Shown here piece after piece: positions 1 through 6,227 of a stretch of 9,268 bases of DNA. The position numbers and the translations under genes are program-made. This DNA is from Candidatus Nitrosopumilus sp. (GTDB taxonomy: Archaea; Thermoproteota; Nitrososphaeria; Nitrososphaerales; Nitrosopumilaceae). Position 1 is the first letter of the stretch. Each line of letters opens with the position of its first letter. The stretch lies in the NCBI GenBank assembly GCA_029880665.1, contig JAOUNZ010000030.1, positions 1 to 9,268 on the forward strand, read 5' to 3'. A model generated the notes under the pieces. That model saw nothing but the letters and a program-made list of their open reading frames with translations. It did no database searches and was not told where the DNA came from.

Positions 1-463
1 GAAATACTTTGAGTTTAGTATGTTCTCTGTTTTTTAATATCAATACTCCTCCTAATGATGCAAGAACTAGTCCAAATTCTAATGGTTGATGGGACCAAGA
101 GATCAATCCATCAATCCCAAATACATCATGTGATAATGAATCACCAAAACCTGAAACAATTTGGAGAACGGAACCAATAATGACAAGTTTAATTCCAGTT
201 TTAAGAGAGCCATAAACTGATTTTCTAAATATTAACAAACATCCTATGATTGCAGCACAGCTAGTCATAGAGACTCCTGTATACACTACAATATGAGATG
301 GACTCCAAAAGAATTCAGGTTCTTTTTGAAGATGAGATATGGCATCCCAAAAACCTGCAGAAACTACTATGACAGGGCCAATTACTGCCAGAATTGATAT
401 TAGTGAAACAAGTGTGCTAGATTTAGCTAGTGTAGAATTAGATAATTTTTGAATTATCTTCAT
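1..463 (-). CDS. Multi-pass membrane protein with duplicated D-x3-H-x12-H motif (C-terminus beyond window)
   Basis: This is the first 154 codons of a membrane protein that continues past the left edge. The start is the ATG at 461-463; the next upstream ATG is closed by a stop after three codons. About four hydrophobic helices are visible (residues about 13-36, 57-80, 88-106 and 127-144). The protein contains an internal duplication. Asp40, His44, His57 and Gly63 in the first half match Asp108, His112, His125 and Gly131 in the second half with identical spacing, and each second His is preceded by S-x-S (SPSH, SWSH). Conserved Asp and His residues at membrane-helix borders could bind a metal or haem, but that is inference. 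I do not recognise a named family. It diverges from the PepSY-like gene at 562, sharing a 98-bp intergenic region. Confidence 0.8.
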   Translation of the reverse strand, partial: MKIIQKLSNSTLAKSSTLVSLISILAVIGPVIVVSAGFWDAISHLQKEPEFFWSPSHIVVYTGVSMTSCAAIIGCLLIFRKSVYGSLKTGIKLVIIGSVLQIVSGFGDSLSHDVFGIDGLISWSHQPLEFGLVLASLGGVLILKNREHTKLKVF

Positions 464-513
464 TTTGTTATTTCGTCATGTATAGACTATTTGAAATGTT
501 GTAATTGGGCAAA

Positions 514-526
514 TTATAAAAATTTA
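514..526 (+). promoter_or_regulatory. Probable TATA box for the PepSY-like gene
   Basis: The stretch TTATAAAAATTTA is a good archaeal box A. Transcription would start about 25 bases downstream, near 543-546, leaving a leader of under 20 bases before the ATG at 562. A second T-rich element, TTTTATGA at 540-547, could instead serve the internal ATG at 583. Confidence 0.45.
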
Positions 527-561
527 ACATTAATGGTAATTTTATGAATTAACTATATTAG

Positions 562-822
562 ATGACACGATGTAGTCATTACATGAGTCCAGGAATAGGA
601 TTAATGAGAAGGAGGCTGGAAAAGGAAAAGGATGCAGTTGCGCTTGCAGTATCTGGAATTGCAAAAAAATATGATGTGTTACCAGAAGACATCAAGACAT
701 TAGAGACAAGATATCATAATGATTCAGGTGATTGGTATGTTGCGCTTGGATGGGAAGAGAAAAAAGCAATCATCAAGATGGATTCGGTGTTAGGAACAAT
801 TACAGAAATTAGAGAAATCTAG
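562..822 (+). CDS. Small PepSY-like protein
   Basis: The gene encodes 86 residues from the first ATG; in-frame ATGs at 583 and 604 are alternative starts, giving 79 or 72 residues. The first 14 residues look unlike a structured domain, so a shorter start is quite possible. The remainder has a PepSY-like layout: a helix (about residues 20-37, ending AKKYDV), then a strand with Trp58-Tyr59-Val60, then a strand ending in an MDSVLGTI turn (Asp74, Gly78) followed by ITEIREI. PepSY domains are small folds found in peptidase propeptides and in stand-alone proteins whose partners are mostly unknown. There is no signal peptide or membrane helix, so it is probably cytoplasmic. The family call rests on pattern only. 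Confidence 0.65.
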   Translation: MTRCSHYMSPGIGLMRRRLEKEKDAVALAVSGIAKKYDVLPEDIKTLETRYHNDSGDWYVALGWEEKKAIIKMDSVLGTITEIREI

Positions 823-852
823 GTGACAAAAATATTCTAATTAAAAATAATT

Positions 853-2469
853 TTAGATTATTGAGATCGTCTTAGCTAAAGCATGGATTTTTTCATTTTC
901 GGGTTCTAGGATCTTGTTATCAGAATATCTGTTGCTAAAGTAAAGCAAATCAACCATTTTTATTTTATCAATATTAATGATGGTAGCTTGTGGAGTTTTT
1001 GGAACATTGGTATTTGTAAGTATTAGTAATTTATCTACAAATGCAGACGCTTTTAGAACATTTTGAATAGATGTGGAATTCTTACTGTGATCTTTACCCA
1101 TTACAATAGCAATTCCTATCTTTGTCCCATATTGATCAGTATATATTGCATCAAGCATTCGTTTTGAATTTTCAGGTTTTGTTATTTTTCCTGTATCATG
1201 TGCAAAATTAACAAGGTTTGAGATTGCTTCTTTAATCTTTGATTGTGATAAATTTTCCACTGACTCTAGACGTAATTTCAAAAATTGTCCTATTGGGACA
1301 TCGAGAACGCTATCGTGTACTTTTAATCCTGGGAATGCATTCTTGAGAGTCTCATCAAGTGCTTCTTCAGAGATTTCGTCATGATTTAATTGATAGGATT
1401 TTTCCATAGCATGATACAATATATTGATTAATGATCGTACATTTGTGAAATCAGGGAATTCATCACAAAGTACCCTGATTTTGCCTGTCAAATCATTTTG
1501 CTGTTTTTTGGTGAACCTGTCGCTCTTTTTGTTTTGTTTGATGTATTCTATTGCAATTTCAGAAAGTTCATCTATTGAATTTGAACCAGCCAGATCAATC
1601 TTATAGTTTGCTTTTTCTAATCTGTCAAATAAAGATAAATTGGTTTCTTTTATTTCAGAGTATTCGGGTGGAGTTGATATAAGCATGACAACAGAAGATG
1701 GTAAGTGCCTGTTGATTATTGATTTTACAATTTCGGCAGAACCAGGATCTGCATCTAGTTCATCAAATGTATAGACGGTAATTTTGCCAAGAAGGTTATG
1801 GCTAAATTTGGAAATAGCAGATAGGCGTCCTAAAAATTCATCCAGGTTTGATATTGGTTCAAATATCTTTTCAATGATATTTTGAATGACTAGTGCTTCA
1901 TGGGGGTTGAAGTTTGTAGATAGGTATTTTTTTAGGTTATCATGGGAGAGTATTTTTTTGTTGTTCAGGATGTCTTCAGTTTTATCCTGAATTGTTGTTC
2001 CCAACAATCGGTCTACAAACCTATAACCTAACGCTTTTTTTGCTAACATGTCACCCTTGTCTGCCTTGTCACAAATTTCCTTTAGGAATTTTTCTCTGAG
2101 ATCATCAAACGTGGATTTGTTGAATCCTGCTATTATTGCATCGTAAAGGCTTTCCTTTGTCTTAGGAGAGATTGTTGCAAGATCTACATACGTGCTTTCG
2201 ATATTTTGTCTCATTCTCAGTCCCTTGATGTGCAAGGCAAGGTGAGTTTTTCCACATCCGACATTTTGTATTACAGTAATTAGTCTAAAGTCATTTTCGT
2301 TGGATTGGCGGTTGGTTGATTGCCTGTACAGATCCTTTATGCACTCTAAGATCGATTCCTTGGCCTGGATGTGCCTGGTTCCTCCCATAATTTGGGCGTC
2401 TTTTTCAGTCGGGGTAGGACTACTAGGATAGGGATTACGTGATAGGCCGTACGGATAATTCACAGGCAT
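853..2469 (-). CDS. AAA+/STAND-like P-loop ATPase with unassigned C-terminal domain
   Basis: The protein has 538 residues. The N-terminus carries a proline-rich NPYPSSPTP motif (residues 12-20) followed by a helix with GGTRH (29-33), where ORC/Cdc6-type ATPases place their domain entry. Walker A is QNVGCGKT (68-75, Lys74), lacking the usual first glycine. Walker B is ITVYTFDELD (230-239) with Asp236 and Glu237. LISTPPE (263-269) sits at the sensor 1 position, Arg283 in FDRLEK is a possible arginine finger, and Arg345 in FTNVRSLINIL resembles sensor 2 in the lid. Residues about 170-228 form an unusual helical insert before Walker B. The C-terminal domain (about 391-538) has alternating hydrophobic strands (KIGIAIVMG, KLLILTNTN, ATIINID) that recall a nuclease-like alpha/beta fold, but no E-x-K catalytic pair is visible. 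It is cytoplasmic; its substrate is unknown. A strong ribosome binding site supports the start. Confidence 0.85.
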   Translation of the reverse strand: MPVNYPYGLSRNPYPSSPTPTEKDAQIMGGTRHIQAKESILECIKDLYRQSTNRQSNENDFRLITVIQNVGCGKTHLALHIKGLRMRQNIESTYVDLATISPKTKESLYDAIIAGFNKSTFDDLREKFLKEICDKADKGDMLAKKALGYRFVDRLLGTTIQDKTEDILNNKKILSHDNLKKYLSTNFNPHEALVIQNIIEKIFEPISNLDEFLGRLSAISKFSHNLLGKITVYTFDELDADPGSAEIVKSIINRHLPSSVVMLISTPPEYSEIKETNLSLFDRLEKANYKIDLAGSNSIDELSEIAIEYIKQNKKSDRFTKKQQNDLTGKIRVLCDEFPDFTNVRSLINILYHAMEKSYQLNHDEISEEALDETLKNAFPGLKVHDSVLDVPIGQFLKLRLESVENLSQSKIKEAISNLVNFAHDTGKITKPENSKRMLDAIYTDQYGTKIGIAIVMGKDHSKNSTSIQNVLKASAFVDKLLILTNTNVPKTPQATIINIDKIKMVDLLYFSNRYSDNKILEPENEKIHALAKTISII

Positions 2470-2472
2470 CTT

Positions 2473-2478
2473 ACCTCC
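2473..2478 (-). promoter_or_regulatory. Shine-Dalgarno site GGAGGT for the ATPase gene
   Basis: On the minus strand GGAGGT lies three bases before the ATG at 2469. It is the clearest Shine-Dalgarno match in the window, where most genes seem to be leaderless, and it supports this start codon despite the short spacing. Confidence 0.6.
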
Positions 2479-2510
2479 ACATATTCCTTGTATAGAAAAC
2501 CCATCAACAA

Positions 2511-2527
2511 TATATTTTCATAAAAAA
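2511..2527 (-). promoter_or_regulatory. Probable TATA region for the ATPase gene
   Basis: On the minus strand TTTTTATG and AAAATATA lie close together. Initiation about 26 bases downstream of the second element (near 2489) would give a leader of about 20 bases that includes the GGAGGT site. Confidence 0.35.
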
Positions 2528-2702
2528 TGTTTGAGCTCCCAAGATTACTAATGCAAACAATTTGGTGAAAAAATATAGTGTTTGTCACGATGAGTTCGGT
2601 TGGTTTACTCAGATTAAACAAGACGCAAAATCAGCACACTAAACATCTCAATAGTGCCTCTGAATACCATCAGAGATTTTGATGATATTATGAAATGTGG
2701 TT

Positions 2703-3590
2703 TTATTGAAAATAAAGCAGAGCGTCTTCGATATTGCTTACTTCAATCGTCTTCATCCCATATTGTTTTTCTGTGATTGGAGACAGTGGCTTTTGTTCAG
2801 AAGAGCATGACTTGTAGATGAAGTTGCCTGTTTTACTTTCATTGCATTCTTCTACAAAGATTACCCCCTGCTTATTTGGAACAAGGAATATACTGGCACC
2901 ATATTGTCCAGCAGCATCAGACTTTTCACGTATTCCGCCAACCATCCCTATGCTCATATCAAGATTTATTGTGCCTGTCATGATAACATCATCGTTCAAT
3001 TTTTTGTTCTGAAGACTGGAGATCAAAAGCACGGTCATTGCAGCGCCTGCACTCTGCCCATCAACTGCCTGCAGGTGCTCATCCTCATCAGCAGTTATGG
3101 AAAAAATGATGTCAGTATCAGAAAGGTCGATCCCGATATATTTTTCTGCTACTTCTGCTGCAGTCCTTGCGGAGCTCTGAAAATCTACTCCGGTTGGAAT
3201 TGCCGTGTTTACCAGAACCAATCCAGTGCCTTCATGAGTGGATACCTGTATAGTCATCATAGTTCCGTCATATTGGACGTTTTGAAAAAACTCATCTCTT
3301 ATTAGAATGGGTCTTACAGCTGCTGCAGCGATTGACAGTGTATGAGACTTATCATTGACGCTCTTTGGACTTGATTCGGACTGAGTTACTTTGATTGGTT
3401 CTGACAGTTTGTCTTCGAGACTGCTTATCTTTGATGCTAGGGAAGAGATTTGATTTGACAATTCTATATTCTTTGAATGAGCCTCACTTGCTTGCTCTTG
3501 TAAATTGGCATTATTTGCTAAGAGATTAAGATTCCCATAAATCGACAGTCCAGAGACAATCATCAGTGCAATGATTATAATTTTAAGCAT
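2703..3590 (-). CDS. Membrane-anchored Lon-type (S16) serine protease without ATPase domain
   Basis: The protein has 295 residues. Residues 1-19 are an uncleaved-looking hydrophobic anchor or signal, residues about 26-63 form a likely coiled-coil stalk (heptad-like leucines and isoleucines), and residues about 85-293 are the Lon proteolytic domain. The catalytic Ser is Ser180 in DGQSAGAAM and the catalytic Lys is Lys223 in GGIREKSDAA. The 43-residue spacing equals that of Ser679 and Lys722 in E. coli Lon. There is no AAA+ module, as in the archaeal S16-like family COG1750. The only cysteines, Cys249 and Cys262, lie in a short insert near the C-terminus and could form a disulphide if the domain faces outward, which is the topology the single N-terminal anchor suggests. 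The target is unknown. It lies 233 bp upstream of the ATPase gene on the same strand, but each has its own possible promoter. Confidence 0.9.
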   Translation of the reverse strand: MLKIIIIALMIVSGLSIYGNLNLLANNANLQEQASEAHSKNIELSNQISSLASKISSLEDKLSEPIKVTQSESSPKSVNDKSHTLSIAAAAVRPILIRDEFFQNVQYDGTMMTIQVSTHEGTGLVLVNTAIPTGVDFQSSARTAAEVAEKYIGIDLSDTDIIFSITADEDEHLQAVDGQSAGAAMTVLLISSLQNKKLNDDVIMTGTINLDMSIGMVGGIREKSDAAGQYGASIFLVPNKQGVIFVEECNESKTGNFIYKSCSSEQKPLSPITEKQYGMKTIEVSNIEDALLYFQ

Positions 3591-3750
3591 TTACAGCATA
3601 GACAATTCTACAAGTGATCTTATTAATTTATTTTAGATTTTGTCAGCAAATTAGTCTGTGGAGAGATTTTCTGGAGTGATTTTTGAAGGGTTTTCAATAC
3701 AATTAGAGTAAGATTTGAAATTTAATTAGAACTATTTTGTTTACTAAAGA

Positions 3751-3760
3751 AATTTAATTA
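3751..3760 (+). promoter_or_regulatory. Probable TATA box for the dehydrogenase gene
   Basis: AATTTAATTA is centred about 26 bases before the ATG at 3781, so the transcript would be leaderless or almost so. The bases GAGAAAGGT just before the ATG are a poor Shine-Dalgarno match. Confidence 0.45.
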
Positions 3761-3780
3761 TCAAGATCATTGAGAAAGGT

Positions 3781-4428
3781 ATGACTAGAGCAATTGTTCT
3801 TGGCGGTTCAAGGGGAATAGGAAAAGCAATTTCAGATTCTCTCAAGTCAGTAGAAATTGATGTTTTTGCAGCATCTAAGAATGATATTGACACATCAAAT
3901 TTGAATAGTGTGAGAAAATTTTTAGAAAAAAACACACAGACAGACATTCTTGTTATCAATACGGGAGGCCCTGCTCCAAAACCATTTTCAGCAATAACAG
4001 AAGAGGATTGGAATCTATATCACAACCAACTATTCTTAGGATTTTGTACTATTTTACAGAATATCAAGATCAATGATAATGGATATATCTTTTTGATCAG
4101 TTCTAGTGTAATCAAAGAACCAAATTCAAAATTGATTATATCTTCTGCATATCGTGCAGCATTTAGTGAAGTTTTCAAAGTATTAAGTAAAGAATACGCT
4201 CAAAAAAATATTAGTTGTATCAACATTGCTCCAGGTCCAATTAACACGGATAGAACTCAAGAACTAATCGAAAATGTAAAAGAATTTGAAAAATCTTTAC
4301 CTATGAAAAGACTAGGAAATCCTGAAGAGATCGGGAATTTTGTCAAGGCCATAATTGAAAATAAAATAAAATATCTATCAGGCGTTACAATAAACTTTGA
4401 TGGTGCAAATTCAAACTACATTTTTTAG
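3781..4428 (+). CDS. Atypical short-chain dehydrogenase/reductase (SDR)
   Basis: The protein has 215 residues with a Rossmann fold. The dinucleotide motif is GGSRGIG (8-14), where Arg11 suggests a preference for NADP(H). NTGGP (60-64) takes the place of the usual NNAG, Ser107-109 supply the catalytic serine, PGP (151-153) follows the catalytic helix, and the end has the usual INFDGA signature (204-209). The YxxxK pair is absent: aligned from the serine, its positions hold Ser121 and Arg125 (SSAYRAAF), although Tyr124 is adjacent. This resembles the divergent 3-oxoacyl-ACP-reductase-like SDRs with NTGGP and a conserved Arg. The length is slightly short for the family (about 250). The substrate cannot be read from sequence. 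The gene ends 2 bp from the convergent SufT-like gene. Confidence 0.88.
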   Translation: MTRAIVLGGSRGIGKAISDSLKSVEIDVFAASKNDIDTSNLNSVRKFLEKNTQTDILVINTGGPAPKPFSAITEEDWNLYHNQLFLGFCTILQNIKINDNGYIFLISSSVIKEPNSKLIISSAYRAAFSEVFKVLSKEYAQKNISCINIAPGPINTDRTQELIENVKEFEKSLPMKRLGNPEEIGNFVKAIIENKIKYLSGVTINFDGANSNYIF

Positions 4429-4439
4429 AATTATTTTTT
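4421..4439 (+). terminator. T-rich terminator of the dehydrogenase gene
   Basis: Two runs of six T (4421-4426, 4434-4439) overlap the stop codon and the end of the convergent gene. Archaeal RNA polymerase can stop at such U-tracts without a hairpin. No matching T-run is seen on the minus strand for the opposite gene. Confidence 0.35.
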
Positions 4440-5069
4440 AAATTCAACGTTTGGGGTGTCAGGCTGACCTGCAATTGCAATTAATCCACCCTCACGTAAT
4501 TGTTGTAATAATTGCATGACTTCTTTTTCTACTTGGTTTCTTTGAAGACCTGTTTGTTGTGCGAAGACTTCTACTAATTCTGTAACTTTGCGTTGTCCAT
4601 TACAGGATTTCCAAAAATCTACGATTGCTTGATTTACCATAAATCCTTGTTCATGTTCGTTTGCCAAGACCATAGAACCGTCTTCTTGTTGTATTAGTTT
4701 TCCAACACCTTGAGGAAATGCAGTTTCATAATTAATTGGTGCAGGAGTATTCATAGCAACACTCATATTTTTTAATTTTAATTTTCCTTCTTCAGTCATT
4801 TTATCCATTGACCAGGCAGGTTCCCATACAATGTCTATCTTGACATTATTTACTCCTGGAACCTTTTTAGCATATCTTGTTGCATCTTGTACCAGAGTTT
4901 CATGAAGTGGACAGCCTTGAGTAGTCATTGTCATTTTAATATTAACATCGTTGTTTTCTGCAACATCAATTCCATAGATCAATCCCATTTCTACGATGTT
5001 TAAAGGAACTTCAGGATCCATGCATTGTTTTAAGGAATCCTCAATTGCTTGTGCAGAGACAACAGTCAT
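4431..5069 (-). CDS. SufT-like MIP18 (DUF59) domain fused to a PqqD-like domain
   Basis: The protein has 212 residues. Residues 4-100 are a MIP18/DUF59 domain: DPEVPLNIVEMGLIYGI (18-34), QGCP with Cys53 (51-54), VPGV (70-73) and WEPAW (82-86) are its hallmarks. Bacterial SufT and eukaryotic MIP18/CIAO2 of this family help mature iron-sulphur proteins, so a role as iron-sulphur carrier or targeting factor in the cytoplasm is likely. Residues about 124-198 look like PqqD, with a Q-x-D-G-S-x-V-L-A-N start, a VNQAIVDFWKSCNG helix and a C-terminal helix ending REGGLI. PqqD domains bind peptides in RiPP biosynthesis; here one may bind a client protein. The middle (100-123) is a linker. The ATG at 5069 is leaderless relative to its TATA box. 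Confidence 0.87.
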   Translation of the reverse strand: MTVVSAQAIEDSLKQCMDPEVPLNIVEMGLIYGIDVAENNDVNIKMTMTTQGCPLHETLVQDATRYAKKVPGVNNVKIDIVWEPAWSMDKMTEEGKLKLKNMSVAMNTPAPINYETAFPQGVGKLIQQEDGSMVLANEHEQGFMVNQAIVDFWKSCNGQRKVTELVEVFAQQTGLQRNQVEKEVMQLLQQLREGGLIAIAGQPDTPNVEFKK

Positions 5070-5093
5070 ACTGTATGGTGCAGTTTGAAAAAC

Positions 5094-5102
5094 AATAAAA
5101 AC
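5094..5102 (-). promoter_or_regulatory. Probable TATA box for the SufT-like gene
   Basis: GTTTTTATT on the minus strand is centred about 29 bases before the ATG at 5069, which fits a leaderless or nearly leaderless transcript. Confidence 0.4.
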
Positions 5103-5336
5103 TTTCTATTAATTAGCTTGAATTAACCATTTGATTTTTATCAAATAATTAGATAATTCCAATTGATTTTCTGCCACAAATTGATCAATTTTACTAAATT
5201 TCTTATAAACTATAGATTTTGGATTAGTTCAAATCTCCAACAAAGATAGTTTGAATCTAACCGGTTGTAGTACAATAGAATTCAGATTCAAATGTTATGA
5301 TGATACTTAATTTAGAGGAAAAATAGAAAAATTCAT

Positions 5337-5512
5337 CTACACGTCTTTTATTAGAGATTTGATTTTTTCAATAAGTTTGTGTGTAATTTGCAGTTCTTTA
5401 TGAAATTCTTTGACGTATTCTGTGGCTTTGACCATTAAATCTTCTTAGTATCTACAGTTGCAGACCAATCACAATCAGCGCCAGCATCAGCATAACTAAG
5501 ATTTTTTGTCAT
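5337..5512 (-). pseudogene. DUF1059 family gene broken by a one-base deletion
   Basis: Translation from the ATG at 5510-5512 gives 25 residues (MTKNLSYADAGADCDW..., ending DTKKI) and stops at the TAA at 5435-5437. The next frame then continues with LMVKATEYVKEFHKEL and ends IEKIKSLIKDV at the TAG at 5337-5339. The first part is the N-terminal half of a DUF1059 protein (the G-x-D-C-D-W core) and the second is its C-terminal half (K-E-F-H and the final helix). Adding one G after the AAG codon, giving AAGGAAGATTTAATG, reads DTKEDLM and restores one 58-residue protein, the normal family length. DUF1059 proteins are small and of unknown function. A TATA-like box sits at the right distance, so the break may be recent, a sequencing error, or less likely a programmed shift. 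Confidence 0.85.
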
Positions 5513-5530
5513 GGTTATCAAAGATTTAGC

Positions 5531-5540
5531 AAATATTTAT
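5531..5540 (-). promoter_or_regulatory. TATA-like box of the broken DUF1059 gene
   Basis: ATAAATATTT on the minus strand is centred about 24 bases before the ATG at 5512. Promoter and start codon both look intact although the reading frame is not. Confidence 0.35.
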
Positions 5541-5613
5541 TCGTGTAAAAAAATAAATATCAAATTTGTATGATTACTTGTGGATTTATTCAGAATCAAT
5601 GGAAATTATGAAG

Positions 5614-5623
5614 TTAAATTATG
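5614..5623 (+). promoter_or_regulatory. TATA box of the tRNA-Pro gene
   Basis: TTAAATTATG lies about 25 bases before the first base of the tRNA, the standard archaeal box A position. Confidence 0.4.
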
Positions 5624-5642
5624 TTTTTATTTTCAACCTAAT

Positions 5643-5716
5643 GGGGACGTAGGTTAGCTTGGTATACTGCCAGCCTCGGGTGCTGGAGATCATGGGTTCA
5701 AATCCCATCGTCCCCA
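5643..5716 (+). tRNA. tRNA-Pro (anticodon CGG)
   Basis: A complete cloverleaf of 74 bases is present. The acceptor stem pairs GGGGACG (5643-5649) with CGTCCCC (5709-5715), and A5716 is the discriminator base. The D arm contains AGCTTGGTA with the two conserved Gs. The anticodon stem pairs CCAGC (5670-5674) with GCTGG (5682-5686) around the loop CTCGGGT, so the anticodon is CGG at 5677-5679 and reads the proline codon CCG. The T arm is ATGGG-TTCAAAT-CCCAT. The 3' CCA is not encoded and must be added after transcription. No intron is present. Confidence 0.96.
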
Positions 5717-6227
5717 GATAATTTTATTGTATAATTTTACAATTCCTTTCACAGACAAACTTGTCTTTTACTCATAAGCCTAATGAAGATTACAAGTGGC
5801 AAACAAATCCAGTTTCGTCATTAGAAATAGGTCTAAAAATAAAAAATGATATTAACCTGAAGTAATATGTCATTAAAATTAGCAGAACTAAGTTTGTAAG
5901 ATATATGGCAGTATGTTTTCAAGCATGTAGGATTTAAAAGGTTCTGTAGTCTATGAGGCTTAACAGGGCCATTTAAAATAATCCTAAAATACCGTGTATA
6001 CGCACTCTAGAAACGATAAAAGAATTTTCTTATTGATTCATAATCATGATATAGATTATGTAAATTGACGAATGCTGAAACTTCAATGGCTTTTTAATTT
6101 CATGACATTTTTTAAATCCAGTGATACCGATAAAACCTGTTATGAATGGAATTTAAAAAATAACTTTTTTGATGTTTCTTTTGCAAGTTAAGATAAAATA
6201 GAAACATTGGTGGAAATTAGATGACTC
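5717..6227. other. 511-bp intergenic region without a recognisable gene
   Basis: No open frame with a family match was found on either strand; the longest are about 30 codons and AT-rich. The first bases after the tRNA are T-rich (TTTTATTGTATAATTTT) and may end its transcript. The only ordered element seen is the inverted repeat at 6039-6060. The region could contain an unrecognised small RNA or a decayed gene, but nothing positive supports either. Confidence 0.5.
6039..6060. repeat. Inverted repeat CATAATC-8-GATTATG, left copy
   Basis: The arms CATAATC (6039-6045) and GATTATG (6054-6060) are perfectly complementary around an 8-bp spacer. The same arms with the same spacer length occur again at 6505-6526. 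This copy lies about 170 bp beyond the 3' end of the small gene at 6228-6443. Confidence 0.6.

Noticed and set aside
1424..1606. 60-codon plus-strand frame inside the ATPase gene
   Set aside because: It is antisense to a clearly coding sequence, has no family resemblance and no promoter.
2658..2675. Small hairpin CTCTGA-ATACCA-TCAGAG after the protease gene
   Set aside because: Six base pairs without a following T-run on the minus strand are not enough to call a terminator.
2590..2682. 30-codon plus-strand frame between the ATPase and protease genes
   Set aside because: The only TATA-like bases are about 15 bp from its ATG, too close, and the peptide has no recognisable pattern.
2580..2690. 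Possible C/D box guide RNA (CGATGAG, CTGA and TGATGAT words)
   Set aside because: The boxes are not in the required order and spacing, and no final D box is present.
2818..3305. Two overlapping plus-strand frames of 64 and 133 codons inside the protease gene
   Set aside because: Both lie opposite the conserved Lon domain and are explained by its codon pattern.
3744..3959. 71-codon minus-strand frame over the dehydrogenase start
   Set aside because: It is a shadow of the Rossmann motif region and would cover the promoter and nucleotide-binding motif of a real gene.
5250..5292. Inverted repeat TTTGAATCT / AGATTCAAA with a 25-base loop
   Set aside because: Arms of nine AT-rich bases with a long loop are expected by chance in such DNA, and it does not sit at a promoter or gene end.
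6112..6207. 31-codon minus-strand frame downstream of the small gene
   Set aside because: It is AT-driven (many Phe, Tyr, Lys and Asn), has no family match and no promoter.
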